DNA from: DASZHJ01 sp035541215
GTDB lineage: Bacteria > Pseudomonadota > Alphaproteobacteria > ATCC43930 > CGMCC-115725
Length of the DNA stretch: 64,000 bases
Assembly (NCBI GenBank): GCA_035541215.1
Contig: DATKNV010000206.1
Span: 47,449 to 111,448 of the forward strand
Direction: 5' to 3'
Part shown: one piece after another, positions 1-8,873 of the stretch
Layout: each line of letters opens with the position of its first letter
Numbering within the stretch: position 1 is the first letter of the stretch
Made by a program: the position numbers and the translations under genes
Notes under the pieces: model-generated
The model's database searches: none
The model's input: the letters and a program-made list of their open reading frames with translations, nothing else
What the model was told of the DNA's origin: nothing

Positions 1-429
1 CGCGCGCGGCGTCGCGCCGTTGATCACGAAGACCAGGCGCTTGCCGAGCCGCTCGATGAGCTCGACCGTGGCGCCGGCGGCGCGGAGGTCGTGCGGGCTC
101 GGACGCGCGGGCACCACCACGAGATCGGAAGCACGGACCACCTCGGAGATGGTGGCTTCGATCGCCGGCGGCGTGTCGATGACGAGGAGCTTGATGCCGA
201 GCTCGTTCATCCGGCTGATGTCCTCGGCAAGACGCTCGGCGGCGGTGCGCGCGAAGAGCGGCGTCTCCGCGACGCGCGCGTTCCACCACTCCGCGAGGCT
301 TCCCTGCGGGTCGGTGTCGACGAGGGCGACCGGCCCCGCGCCGGCGCGGTCGGCGGCAACCGCAAGATGGCCCGCGAGCGTGGTCTTCCCCGATCCACCC
401 TTCTGGGATGCGACCGCGATGACGTGCAT
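1..429 (-). CDS. ParA/MinD-type ATPase, C-terminus beyond window edge
   Basis: The reading frame starts with ATG at 429 and stays open for 143 codons to the window edge, so only the N-terminal part is present. A deviant Walker A motif (KGGSGKTT, about residues 10-17) lies right after the first strand, a LVDTDPQG segment follows at about 41-48, and a VIDTPPA Walker B-like strand at about 80. These are hallmarks of the ParA/Soj/VirC1 branch of P-loop ATPases, which partition DNA, chemoreceptors or organelles by moving on the nucleoid. No partner gene is visible, because the downstream side lies outside the window. It is a different protein from the second ParA near 16.3 kb. The family is secure; the cargo is unknown. 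Confidence 0.85.
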   Translation of the reverse strand, partial: MHVIAVASQKGGSGKTTLAGHLAVAADRAGAGPVALVDTDPQGSLAEWWNARVAETPLFARTAAERLAEDISRMNELGIKLLVIDTPPAIEATISEVVRASDLVVVPARPSPHDLRAAGATVELIERLGKRLVFVINGATPRA

Positions 430-586
430 AGGCGCTCTCCTTGGACGCGATAGACGCGATGCTTTCCGCTTCAGAATACGAGGGCGATCACCTACTTGAC
501 AGAAGTAACGCCGAGGATTTTATGCAATTGGCCTCGGTCGAGATTTTAGTAATGCCGATTTTGGTAAAGAAACCGTTAGAATAAAG

Positions 587-619
587 CGGCCCCCTCTCCT
601 CCATCGGGAGAGGGGGCCG
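587..619 (-). terminator. 13-bp perfect stem-loop terminator
   Basis: A perfect 13-bp inverted repeat (587-599 and 607-619) with a 7-base loop lies 14 bases beyond the stop codon of the WxxGxW-repeat gene. Read on the minus strand, the stem is followed by the T-rich stretch CTTTATTCT. The plus strand also has a T-rich flank, so it might work in both directions. The arms (CCCCTCTCC) resemble the palindromes found near 55-59 kb. Confidence 0.75.
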
Positions 620-633
620 GTCTTTACTTTAGG

Positions 634-1506
634 TCACTGGCCCTTGTTGTGCTCGCCGTTGCCCTTGCCGCCGTTGCCTTTGGGCGCGGAATGCGGTGCC
701 GCGTGGCTTTGCGGATGCGAGCCGGTCGGGCCGTGCTGCCCGGAACCCGATTTTGGGCCCTTCGTATTGGAGACGGTCTTCGGCCCGCCCGTGCCCTTGG
801 CGCCGCCGGTGTTGCCGAAGCGGCCGGCGTGCGAGGTCGCGGTAATCGTGGGATTGCCGTGATTGACGGATTGGCGGAAGCGTGGATCGGTCGAGGCGAG
901 ATGCTCGTGCCGCGATTGCGCGGAGGTCGCATTGACGTGGCGGTCGCGCTCGGCGCTCCGCTCGTCTGCACTGGCCTCGCGGTTGATGCCGCCGGGACCG
1001 CCGTTGTAGCTCACGCGGTTCACGTTCTCATTGACGACCGTGCGGTTGTAGACGTTGGTGACGTGAACGGTGCCGAAGTTGTTGTAGGCGCTGTTGTAAT
1101 AGTAGTGCCCAGCTTGCCAATAGCCGCCGACGAAGCCTGTGCCGAAATAGCCGAAGCCGTAATTGACGCCGCCGTAGAAGCCGATGTGCGGGCCCCAATA
1201 GCCGGCGTGCCAGACGTAAGCCCCGCTGACGAAGCCCCAGAAGCCGGGCGTCCAGAGGAGTCCTACCGCAGGCGGAAGCACCCAAGTGCCGGGAACCCAA
1301 TAGTAGCCGTAAGGCCCATAGGCCCAATAGCCGGGCGTCCAGATGTAGCCGGGGCCGGGAATCGGCGGCTGCACGTAGACCGGCAGCGCCGGCGGCGCGA
1401 TCGCGACCGAGACGAACACCGCGGCCGAGGCCGGCGCGGGCGCGGCGACGATCGGGGTCAGAAGGACGAGAGGAGCGAGAAGACGGAAATATCGGAGGAA
1501 GCGCAT
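634..1506 (-). CDS. exported WxxGxW-repeat protein
   Basis: The start ATG at 1506 follows an AAGAGG ribosome site and opens directly into a signal peptide ending near ASAAV; an in-frame upstream start would add 19 non-signal residues. The mature N-terminal half carries at least four WxxGxW units (WTPGYW, WVPGTW, WTPGFW, WHAGYW), then a Gly/Tyr-rich stretch and an N-rich segment. The C-terminal third is low-complexity Gly/Lys/His/Pro. This matches the WxxGxW (YXWGxW) repeat family of proteobacterial envelope proteins, whose function is not established. It is transcribed alone and ends at a strong hairpin. About 290 residues. The family call is good; the role is unknown. Confidence 0.75.
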   Translation of the reverse strand: MRFLRYFRLLAPLVLLTPIVAAPAPASAAVFVSVAIAPPALPVYVQPPIPGPGYIWTPGYWAYGPYGYYWVPGTWVLPPAVGLLWTPGFWGFVSGAYVWHAGYWGPHIGFYGGVNYGFGYFGTGFVGGYWQAGHYYYNSAYNNFGTVHVTNVYNRTVVNENVNRVSYNGGPGGINREASADERSAERDRHVNATSAQSRHEHLASTDPRFRQSVNHGNPTITATSHAGRFGNTGGAKGTGGPKTVSNTKGPKSGSGQHGPTGSHPQSHAAPHSAPKGNGGKGNGEHNKGQ

Positions 1507-1628
1507 GTTCGTGACCTCTTGGAAGATGCCGCCGACGGAGTTTCGCCGGATCGACACTACCATTTTATGATCGGCTCGCGCGGCTCAATCCCCGCGGGCC
1601 CGAAAAACCTCAGTTTTGCCGCAATCGT

Positions 1629-2309
1629 TCACATGCCGCAGCGCGCCGCCCGGAAGGCCAAATCGAAGGTCCCGCGGAGCGCCGCATCGACCTCCGCCAT
1701 CGAGGTATTGACGCCGAGGTCCGCGAGCGAGGTCACGCCGTGCTCGCGGATCCCGCAGGCGACGATGCCGCGGTAGTGCGAGAGATCGGGCGCCACGTTG
1801 AGGGCGGCGCCGTGATAGGTCACCCATTGCCGCACTCGGACGCCGATCGCGCCGATTTTGCTCTCGCGACCCCCACCCTCGTCGATCCAGACGCCGACGC
1901 GTCCCTCCCTCCGCTCGCCTTTGACGCCGAAGCGCGCGAGTGTCGCGATCATCCAGCCCTCGAGCGCATCGACGAAGCAGCGGACATCCGTGCGGCGCCG
2001 TCTCAAATCGAGCAGCACATAGGCCACGCGCTGGCCCGGCCCATGATAGGTGTACTGTCCGCCGCGTCCGGTGCGATGGACCGGGAGGAAGCCCGGCTCG
2101 ACGAGATCGCTCTCGCGCGCGCTGGTGCCGGCGGTGTAGAGCGCGGGATGCTCGAGGAGCCAGACGAGCTCAGGCGCCGTTCCCGCGCGGATCGCGGCGA
2201 CCCGCGCCTCCATCTCCGCGACCGCGGCCTCGTAGGGGACGGGCTCGGGCGAGAGCCGCCACTCCGGCCCTTCCGCCGCCGCCCGGGTCTCGGGCACCCG
2301 CACCGCCAT
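1629..2309 (-). CDS. lipB: octanoyl-[ACP]:protein N-octanoyltransferase (LipB)
   Basis: LipB moves the octanoyl chain from acyl carrier protein to lipoyl-domain lysines of 2-oxoacid dehydrogenases and the glycine cleavage system, the first step of lipoate assembly. The 226-residue protein has the signature GGQYTYHGPGQ (about 83-93), the catalytic lysine in SKIGAIGVR (K151) and the acyl-accepting cysteine in GIVACGI (C185). ATG at 2309 is preceded at 5 bases by AAGGAG; a longer upstream reading would run almost into tRNA-Leu and is not needed. It is a single gene, convergent with nothing and adjacent to the tRNA. Confidence 0.95.
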   Translation of the reverse strand: MAVRVPETRAAAEGPEWRLSPEPVPYEAAVAEMEARVAAIRAGTAPELVWLLEHPALYTAGTSARESDLVEPGFLPVHRTGRGGQYTYHGPGQRVAYVLLDLRRRRTDVRCFVDALEGWMIATLARFGVKGERREGRVGVWIDEGGGRESKIGAIGVRVRQWVTYHGAALNVAPDLSHYRGIVACGIREHGVTSLADLGVNTSMAEVDAALRGTFDLAFRAARCGM

Positions 2310-2432
2310 CGCAACTCCTTGTGCCCCGGGTGTTTTTCGCGCCCGCCGGCCTTGCGCCGCGGCGGGCGGTGCCTTACCTACTCCTTCGCTTGCCAGGATT
2401 CCACGGATTTGGTAAGCACGCCCTCCCATCCT

Positions 2433-2519
2433 GCGGCCGTGGCGGAATTGGTAGACGCACTAGCTTGAGGTGCTAGCGGGGGAAACCCCTTGGAAGTTCG
2501 AGTCTTCTCGGCCGCACCA
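2433..2519 (+). tRNA. tRNA-Leu (anticodon GAG)
   Basis: The 87-base sequence folds as a class II tRNA: a perfect 7-bp acceptor stem (GCGGCCG with CGGCCGC), D-arm GCGGAATTGGTAGACGC, anticodon stem CTAGC/GCTAG around loop TTGAGGT with anticodon GAG at 2467-2469, a long variable arm (GGGGAAACCCC type) and a T-arm with TTCGAGT. The discriminator A and the CCA end are encoded. Confidence 0.97.
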
Positions 2520-2546
2520 ACTCCCATCAGACTGGCATTCACGAAG

Positions 2547-2714
2547 TCAGTGCGCCGGCGAGCGGCGAGACCGGATCGGCGCCGCCGCGTCCCGGCGCTT
2601 GATCGTCTTGTCTTCGCCCCCCGAGGCGAGGACGCGGCCGTCGGGCGAAAAGGCAACGGAATTGACCACGCCTTCGTGCCCGAGAAGAGTGCGCGTCGAT
2701 CGGTCACGAGGCAT
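2547..2714 (-). pseudogene. remnant of a WD40-repeat protein (single blade)
   Basis: A short minus-strand frame ending at TGA 2547-2549 reads as one WD40 blade: LLGHEGVVNSVAFSPDG then LASGGEDKTIKRRD, where an intact blade would have KTIKLWD. The next GH-type dipeptide expected from a following blade appears only as a degraded PIRSRRSPAH. The frame remains open further upstream but shows no other recognisable blade. A functional WD40 propeller needs about seven blades, so this is best read as the decayed end of a lost gene. It lies 28 bases from the tRNA-Leu 3' end. Confidence 0.6.
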
Positions 2715-3024
2715 CGCTCGGTCTCGCTCTATCGGCTGTGGATCAAAAGAAGCTGCGTTTATAGCGGAGGCGCCCGTGATAGGGGAGCGGGCCCCGACAA
2801 GACGTCCTCGCCCAATTCACGAGCGACAGGCGACGCCCTAGCGTTCCGGCCGAATCGATCCGCCTCGATCTCGCGATGGCCGTTGCCCCGAGCCCGGGAG
2901 ACCCGACGATCGCGGAAGAACTGCTCTGCCGCCGCATCGAGAACCGCCGTCTTTACGTCTCCTTAACCACCCCGCCCCAATAACGGACCTAGTCCCGCCT
3001 TTGGGACCAAGGCGAGGGGCGAGG
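2715..3024. other. intergenic stretch, no gene seen
   Basis: This 310-base stretch between the WD40 remnant and the GT2 operon has no frame with protein-like composition on either strand. It probably holds the operon promoter and eroded sequence of the WD40 gene. No clear hairpin or operator was recognised. Confidence 0.5.
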
Positions 3025-4029
3025 ATGGCCGCGCGCATTGCAGTGGTGACCCCGGTGTTCAACGATTGGGCGTGCTTCGCGGCGCTCGTCGCGGAGCTCT
3101 CCGAGCGTTTCGCCGGAAGCGGCACCAGCTTCGACGTGATCGCCCTCGACGACGGCTCGACCATGCCCTTCGACGAAGGAACGCTGGCGCTGCGCCCGGG
3201 CGGCGCGGTCGCGAGCGTCGAGGTGCTGCCACTCGCGACCAATCTCGGCCATCAGCGCGCGATCGCGATCGGTCTTTGCGCCGCGGTAGAGCGCGGCGAG
3301 GCCGAGTCCGTCCTCGTCATGGACAGCGACGGCGAGGATCGGCCGGCCGATATCGAGCGCCTCCTCGCAGCGAGCCGCGAGGATCCCGCCCGCATCGTCT
3401 TCGCCAAGCGTGCGCGGCGCTCCGAGGGCCTCGCCTTCCGGCTCTGCTACGCGCTCTACAAGGGCCTCTTCCGCCTGCTCACGGGACGCGCCATCAGCTT
3501 CGGGAATTTCGCGCTGATCCCGATGGCGGCGGCGCGGCGGCTCGTGCACATGGCCGATCTCTGGAACAATGTCGCCGCCGCGATCATGCGCTCGCGCCTG
3601 CCCTACGTCGCCGTCCCGACCGAGCGCGGCCGGCGCTACGCGGGCACCTCGAGCATGAATCCGATCGCGCTCATCACGCACGGGCTCAGCGCCATGTCGG
3701 TCTATAGCGACATGATCTTCGTGCGTGTCCTCGTGGCTGCAGGCATGGTCGCGGCGCTCTCGCTCGCGGGGATCGCCGTCGTTGCGGGGATCCGCTTCGC
3801 GACCGACCTCGCGATCCCCGGCTGGGCCTCGACGGTCGTGGGCGATCTCGCGATCATTCTGATGCAGACGACCGTGCTGATGATCGCGACGAGCCTCATG
3901 ATGCTGACGCTGCGCAGCAGCCGGCCGATGGTGCCCCTGGTGGACAGCCGGCCCTATGTCGGGGAGCGGCGAAAGCGGCTCTACGCGCCGGCCAAGCTCG
4001 AGGTCGTGCCCGCCCGCGTCCTCACATGA
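3025..4029 (+). CDS. GT2 glycosyltransferase with two C-terminal membrane segments
   Basis: The 334-residue protein has a GT-A fold start (AVVTPVFND, residues 6-14), an LDDGS nucleotide-sugar loop (41-45) and a metal-binding DSD in VLVMDSDGEDRP (100-102). Two hydrophobic helices follow at about 232-257 and 270-296. This is the layout of DPM1/ArnC/GtrB-type enzymes that put a sugar on polyprenyl phosphate at the inner membrane. ATG 3025 is chosen after a GAGGGGCGAGG site; an upstream TTG would add eight Arg/Gly-rich residues. The stop overlaps the next start (ATGA), so the three genes are translationally coupled. The specific sugar is unknown. Confidence 0.85.
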   Translation: MAARIAVVTPVFNDWACFAALVAELSERFAGSGTSFDVIALDDGSTMPFDEGTLALRPGGAVASVEVLPLATNLGHQRAIAIGLCAAVERGEAESVLVMDSDGEDRPADIERLLAASREDPARIVFAKRARRSEGLAFRLCYALYKGLFRLLTGRAISFGNFALIPMAAARRLVHMADLWNNVAAAIMRSRLPYVAVPTERGRRYAGTSSMNPIALITHGLSAMSVYSDMIFVRVLVAAGMVAALSLAGIAVVAGIRFATDLAIPGWASTVVGDLAIILMQTTVLMIATSLMMLTLRSSRPMVPLVDSRPYVGERRKRLYAPAKLEVVPARVLT

Positions 4030-4733
4030 GCGCGCAATACGCGGGCACCGAGCTCGAGTTCTTCGCCTCGGCCAAGCGCTGGAAAGCATATTTCGCCCGC
4101 GCGCTCGCGCCTTTCATCGGAGGAAGGGTGCTCGAGGTGGGCGCGGGGATTGGCAGCAACGTCCCCTATCTCCACGTGAGCGGCGTGCGCGAATGGACGA
4201 GCCTCGAGCCCGATCCCGCGCTCGCGCGCCGCATCGAGGAGCGCGTCGCGTCCGGCGAGCTTCCGGGCGATTGCCGTGTCGTCGTCGGAACGCTCGCGGG
4301 CATCGCCGATCGCGCGCCCTTCGACACCATCCTCTACGTCGACGTGCTCGAGCACATCGCCGAGGACGGCGCCGAGCTCGCGCGCGCAGCGGGGCTGCTG
4401 GCGCCCGGCGGCCGTCTCATCGTCCTGGCGCCGGCCCACCAATTCCTCTTCAGCCCCTTCGATGCCGCGATCGGGCATCACCGCCGGTACAGCGCCGAGA
4501 GCCTCGCGGCGCTCCATCCGCCCGGCTGCCGCCTCAGCGCGCGGCTCATGCTGGATTCTGCGGGTCTCCTCGCCTCGCTCGTGAACCGGCTGCTGCTGCG
4601 CTCGGCGATGCCCTCGCCGGAGCAGATCGCGTTCTGGGACCGCGTCCTCGTGCCGATCTCCCGCGTGCTCGACACGCTTTTCGGGCGGAGGCTCGGCAAG
4701 ACCGTGGTCGCGGTCTGGAGCCGCCCGGCATGA
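4026..4733 (+). CDS. class I SAM-dependent methyltransferase
   Basis: This 235-residue protein carries methyltransferase motif I (VLEVGAGIGSN, about 35-45), an acidic post-I segment (SLEPDP) and the motif IV strand ILYVDVLEHI, followed by LLAPGGRLIVLAP. This is the Methyltransf_11/23 group acting on small molecules or lipid-linked sugars. It overlaps the GT2 gene by 4 bases at its start and the membrane-protein gene by 4 bases at its end. In this context it may methylate a polyprenyl-linked sugar or the glycolipid product. The substrate is inferred from context only. Confidence 0.85.
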   Translation: MSAQYAGTELEFFASAKRWKAYFARALAPFIGGRVLEVGAGIGSNVPYLHVSGVREWTSLEPDPALARRIEERVASGELPGDCRVVVGTLAGIADRAPFDTILYVDVLEHIAEDGAELARAAGLLAPGGRLIVLAPAHQFLFSPFDAAIGHHRRYSAESLAALHPPGCRLSARLMLDSAGLLASLVNRLLLRSAMPSPEQIAFWDRVLVPISRVLDTLFGRRLGKTVVAVWSRPA

Positions 4734-6532
4734 CCGTCGCGGCGCGCCTCGGCGGACTCAGTCCGAGAGCTCAGCGCCGGCTGCTTCTCGCGGCCGTCAT
4801 CGCCGCCGCGGCCGCCTACCTCGCGCATGTCGTTTTCTTCTTTCCGGACGCACAGGGCAGGCTCGGCGACGACTACGATTACTTCCTGCCGCTGCTGCTC
4901 GCGGGCAAATACTGGGTCGCGCAGAACGGCCCCCTGGCGCTGCCGTGGTTTTCGCCGGCTTTCTGCGGAGGGCTCCCGTTTCTCGCGAATCCGCAGTCGA
5001 TCTACTTCTCGCTGCCGCAGGCGCTGTCCTTCGTAATGGGACCGGTCGGCGCCTTCATGCTCACGACCGTCCTCTTCGCGGGAGCAGGGGCCCTCGGCAC
5101 CTATGCGCTGATGCGCCGGCGCTTCGAGAGCTCGGTCCCAGCGGCGGCCGTCGGCGCGGTCGTCTTTCTCTGCAACGGATTCCTCTTGCATCGCATGGGC
5201 GCGGGGCACGTGACCTATCACGTTTTCGGCCTGGTGCCGCTGCTCTCTCTGGTTTTGCTGACGCCGCTCGATGGGGAGCGGTCGCTCAGGGGCATCGCGC
5301 TCAGGGCTTCGGGGCCCGTCGCACTTGCGGGCGCGATGCTCGCCTATTTCATCTTCGCAGGCGCGCCCAACATCGTGGTGCCCGCGGGGATCGCCTGCGT
5401 CGCGATCTGGCTGCTGCACAGCTTCGGCCGCCGTCCCGTCTACTCGTTTTGGCTCGTCGGCGGTGCTGCCGGATGCGTCGCAGCGGCGGCGGCGGCGATG
5501 AAGATCGTCCCGGCGGCGGTCTTCGTGGCGCAGTTTCCCCGAGTCCACGAGATCGTGCTCTTCGAGGATCCGCTCTTCCTCGCCCGCGTCCTCCTCATGG
5601 GATTGTTTCTGCCGGGGATGCTGCCGGAGCACGCCTGGTTCGTGGGGCGGCACGAGCTCGACTACGGCGTCGGCCTCTTTCCGCTGCTCATCGCGGTCGC
5701 GGCCTGGGGCCGGTTTCGTCGCGCCTGCGGCTGGCGCTCGCTCGCGCCCGGCACCGTCCTCCGGCTGGCGGCGCTGCTGCTTCTCCTGGCAATTCCCGTC
5801 TTCCTCAATCTCGGCGGGCCCGGGTATGCGGCGTGGCTGAAGACCCTGCCCTATGTCGGCGACAGCACCCTGCTCGTGCGCTGGTTCTTCATCTACGTGC
5901 TGCCGCTGACAGTAGGAGCGGGCCTCGCGCTCGATTACGCGCTCCGTGACTCCCCGCAGCGCAGCCTCGTCGCGGCGGGGGGCATCCTCGTCACGGCGCT
6001 GCCGCTGCTGCTGACGGGAAGCTGGTATCGCGACCTCGAGCTCTACGATCCCGCGGGGGTGGTCGCGGCGGATCGCGCGCTTGCGGCGGCGGGCGCACCG
6101 CCCGCGGTCAGGCGCATCGGCAATGCCGCCGCCGCCGCGGGATGGAACGACGGTCTCGTCTCCGGCGCCTCGAGCCATCCCTGCTACGAGCCGCTCTTCG
6201 GCTATCACCTCGAGAGTTTCCCACGGGGGCTGACGCCGGGCCCGCTCGGCGGGGAGCGGCACCTGCGCAATCCCGCCTGCTACGTCTACGGGGCCGAGAA
6301 CGGCTGCACGCCCGGTGCCAGCTTCAGCGATGCCGAGCGCGCCGAGGAATCTGCCTTCGCGGCATATCGTCCCTTCGCCTACCAGGTGCCGCGATGGCAG
6401 CGCTGGGCGAATTGGATCTCGGTCGCGGGCATCGCCGCGATTGTCCTGGGGCTGGCGCTCGGCGCGGCGGGGTCGCTGCGGCGGGTATCGCGATTGACGG
6501 CAATGAGGCGACACCCTAGCCTCGCGGGATGA
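4730..6532 (+). CDS. polytopic membrane protein, YfhO/GT-C-like
   Basis: The 600-residue protein has about a dozen hydrophobic helices. A first periplasmic loop contains GDDYDYFLPLLLAGKYW with paired acidic residues, the position where GT-C enzymes carry their catalytic or metal-binding acid. The last third (about 440-560) is a soluble loop with several cysteines, then a final helix. The start ATG 4730 overlaps the methyltransferase stop as ATGA. With a polyprenyl-phosphate-sugar synthase at the head of the operon, a GT-C transferase that uses that donor outside the membrane is a reasonable guess. YfhO-type proteins of unknown role look similar. Confidence 0.65.
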   Translation: MTVAARLGGLSPRAQRRLLLAAVIAAAAAYLAHVVFFFPDAQGRLGDDYDYFLPLLLAGKYWVAQNGPLALPWFSPAFCGGLPFLANPQSIYFSLPQALSFVMGPVGAFMLTTVLFAGAGALGTYALMRRRFESSVPAAAVGAVVFLCNGFLLHRMGAGHVTYHVFGLVPLLSLVLLTPLDGERSLRGIALRASGPVALAGAMLAYFIFAGAPNIVVPAGIACVAIWLLHSFGRRPVYSFWLVGGAAGCVAAAAAAMKIVPAAVFVAQFPRVHEIVLFEDPLFLARVLLMGLFLPGMLPEHAWFVGRHELDYGVGLFPLLIAVAAWGRFRRACGWRSLAPGTVLRLAALLLLLAIPVFLNLGGPGYAAWLKTLPYVGDSTLLVRWFFIYVLPLTVGAGLALDYALRDSPQRSLVAAGGILVTALPLLLTGSWYRDLELYDPAGVVAADRALAAAGAPPAVRRIGNAAAAAGWNDGLVSGASSHPCYEPLFGYHLESFPRGLTPGPLGGERHLRNPACYVYGAENGCTPGASFSDAERAEESAFAAYRPFAYQVPRWQRWANWISVAGIAAIVLGLALGAAGSLRRVSRLTAMRRHPSLAG

Positions 6533-6596
6533 TCGATTCGTCCCGGCGCTGCGACCGGCGGCTCGCTGCGGAGTGCTCCCGCAAGAGGAGCCGCCG

Positions 6597-8867
6597 ATGA
6601 ACGAGGATTTGCGCGAGGCCGCGCTCGAGTATCACCGCCTCCCCGTGCCGGGGAAGATCGCGATCGCCGCGACGAAGCCGGTGGCGAACCAGCGCGATCT
6701 GGCACTCGCCTATTCGCCGGGCGTCGCCGAGGCCTGTAACGCCATCGTCGCCGATCCCGCGGAGGCCTCGAGCCTCACCGCGCGCAGCAATCTCGTGGGC
6801 GTCGTCACCAACGGCACGGCGGTGCTGGGCCTCGGCGCGATCGGGCCGCTCGCGGCGAAGCCCGTGATGGAGGGGAAGGCAGTCCTCTTCAAGAAATTCG
6901 CGGGCATCGACGTCTTCGACATCGAGATCGCCGAGCGCGATTCCGACAAGCTCGTGGAGGTGATCGCCGCGCTCGAGCCCACTTTCGGCGGGATCAACCT
7001 CGAGGACATCAAGGCGCCGGAATGCTTCGAGATCGAGGCGAAGCTCCGCGCGCGCATGAAGATCCCCGTCTTCCACGACGACCAGCACGGCACCGCGATC
7101 ATCGTGGGCGCGGCGATCCTGAACGGTCTCCGCCTCGTGGGCAAATCGCTGGACCGGGTGAAGCTAGTGACCTCGGGGGCCGGGGCGGCGGCGATCGCCT
7201 GCCTCGACCTTCTCGTGAGCATGGGTCTCAAGGTCGAGAACGTCATCGTCACCGACCGCTACGGCGTCGCCTACAAGGGCCGCAAGGAGGAGATGGATCC
7301 GCGCAAGGACCGCTACGTCAAGGAGACGAACGCGCGGACCCTCGGCGACGTCATCGGCGACGCCGACGTGTTCCTCGGTCTCTCCGCGCCCAATGTGCTC
7401 AGGCCCGAGATGGTCGCGCGCATGGCGGAGAAGCCGCTGATCCTCGCACTCGCCAATCCCGTCCCGGAGATTCTGCCGGAAGTCGCGCGCCAAGCGCGGC
7501 CGGATGCGCTCATCGCGACCGGTCGGACGGACTATTCCAATCAGGTCAACAACGTCCTCTGCTTCCCCTTCATCTTCCGCGGCGCGCTCGACGTGGGTGC
7601 GACCGCGATCAACGAAGCGATGAAGCTCGCCTGTGTGCACGCGCTCGCGGATCTGGCGCTTGCGCCGCCCTCGGACGTGGTGGCGGCGGCCTACGGAGAT
7701 ACCGCGCTCACCTTCGGTCCCGACTACTTCATTCCGAAGCCTTTCGATCCCCGCCTCATCCTCGAGCTCGCGCCCGCCGTCGCGAAGGCCGCGATGGAGA
7801 GCGGCGTCGCCACGCGCCCCATCGCGGATTTCGAGGCCTATCGCGAGCATCTCTCGCATCACGTCTTCCGCTCGGGGCTCGCGATGCGGCCGGTCTTCGA
7901 GCGCGCGCGGCGCGATCCCAAGCGCGTCGTCTACGCCGAGGGCGAGGACGAGCGCGTGCTGCGCGCGGTCGAGCAGGCGATCGACGACGGACTCGCTAAG
8001 CCCATCCTGATTGGCCGCCGCGCGGTGGTGGAGCGGCGGATCGAGCAGCTGAAGCTGCGTTTCAGGATCGGGGAGCGCGTCGAGCTCTGCGATCCCGAGA
8101 ACGATCCCCGCTACAACGCCTATTGGCGGGCCTATCACGGCCTCATGGAGCGCAAGGGCGTCTCGCCGGATTTCGCGCGCCGCATCGTGCGCTCGAGCCC
8201 GACTGTGATTGCGGCGCTCATGGTTCGCCGCGGCGAGGCCGATGCACTCCTCTGCGGCAGCATCGGCCAGTTCCACCGCCACGTCGCGAACATCGTGGAC
8301 ATACTGGGCCTCGAAGAGGGCGCTGACGCGCCGGCGGCGCTGAGCGTGCTGATCCTGCCGAAGGGCGTGTTCTTCCTCTGCGACACCTACGTCGTCGACG
8401 ATCCCAGCGCCGAGCAGATCGCGGCCATGACCTTGCGCGCGGCGGAGGCCGTCCGCCGGTTTCGCGTCGAGCCCAAGGTGGCGCTGCTCTCGCATTCCAA
8501 TTTCGGGAGCGCCGACGGGCCCTCCGCGCGCAAGATGCGCGACGCGCTGCTGCTGATCCGCGAGCGCGCGCCCGCCCTCGAGGTCGAGGGCGAGATGCAC
8601 GCGGACGCCGCGATCTCCGCGGACATCCGCGAGCGGATCTTCCCGAACTCGCGACTCAAGGGCTCCGCCAATCTCTTGATCCTGCCGACGCTCGACGCCG
8701 CCAACATCGCCTTCAATGCGCTGGCCGTGCTCGGCGACGGCCAGCCCGTCGGGCCGCTCCTGCTGGGCGTCGCCAAGCCCGCCCACGTCGTGACGCCCTC
8801 GGTCACGGTGCGCGGCCTCCTCAACATGACCGCGATCGCGGTCCACGACGCGCAGACGAAAGGGTAG
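6597..8867 (+). CDS. maeB: NADP-dependent malic enzyme with phosphotransacetylase-like domain
   Basis: The protein (756 residues) decarboxylates malate to pyruvate with NADP. The N-terminal half has the malic-enzyme signatures LAYSPGVAEAC (about 37-47), NGTAVLGLG, GINLEDIKAPECF and FHDDQHGTA. The C-terminal part (from about 430) is a PTA-like domain (VVYAEGEDERVLRA, then LLLGVAKPAHVV), which in the MaeB class has a regulatory role with acetyl-CoA. ATG 6597 sits 6 bases after AAGAGGAG. It stands alone between the glycosyltransferase operon and a convergent RDD gene. A second, PTA-less malic enzyme is encoded near 24.9 kb. Confidence 0.95.
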   Translation: MNEDLREAALEYHRLPVPGKIAIAATKPVANQRDLALAYSPGVAEACNAIVADPAEASSLTARSNLVGVVTNGTAVLGLGAIGPLAAKPVMEGKAVLFKKFAGIDVFDIEIAERDSDKLVEVIAALEPTFGGINLEDIKAPECFEIEAKLRARMKIPVFHDDQHGTAIIVGAAILNGLRLVGKSLDRVKLVTSGAGAAAIACLDLLVSMGLKVENVIVTDRYGVAYKGRKEEMDPRKDRYVKETNARTLGDVIGDADVFLGLSAPNVLRPEMVARMAEKPLILALANPVPEILPEVARQARPDALIATGRTDYSNQVNNVLCFPFIFRGALDVGATAINEAMKLACVHALADLALAPPSDVVAAAYGDTALTFGPDYFIPKPFDPRLILELAPAVAKAAMESGVATRPIADFEAYREHLSHHVFRSGLAMRPVFERARRDPKRVVYAEGEDERVLRAVEQAIDDGLAKPILIGRRAVVERRIEQLKLRFRIGERVELCDPENDPRYNAYWRAYHGLMERKGVSPDFARRIVRSSPTVIAALMVRRGEADALLCGSIGQFHRHVANIVDILGLEEGADAPAALSVLILPKGVFFLCDTYVVDDPSAEQIAAMTLRAAEAVRRFRVEPKVALLSHSNFGSADGPSARKMRDALLLIRERAPALEVEGEMHADAAISADIRERIFPNSRLKGSANLLILPTLDAANIAFNALAVLGDGQPVGPLLLGVAKPAHVVTPSVTVRGLLNMTAIAVHDAQTKG

Positions 8868-8873
8868 ATCGCC

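Noticed and set aside
496..525. TTGACA followed by an AT-rich -10-like sequence on the plus strand
   Set aside because: It points toward the 3' end of the WxxGxW gene and has no plus-strand gene after it. Probably chance in an AT-richer patch.
4478..6514. A 678-codon minus-strand frame opposite the YfhO-like gene
   Set aside because: Charged low-complexity translation opposite a hydrophobic membrane protein; no ribosome site or motif.
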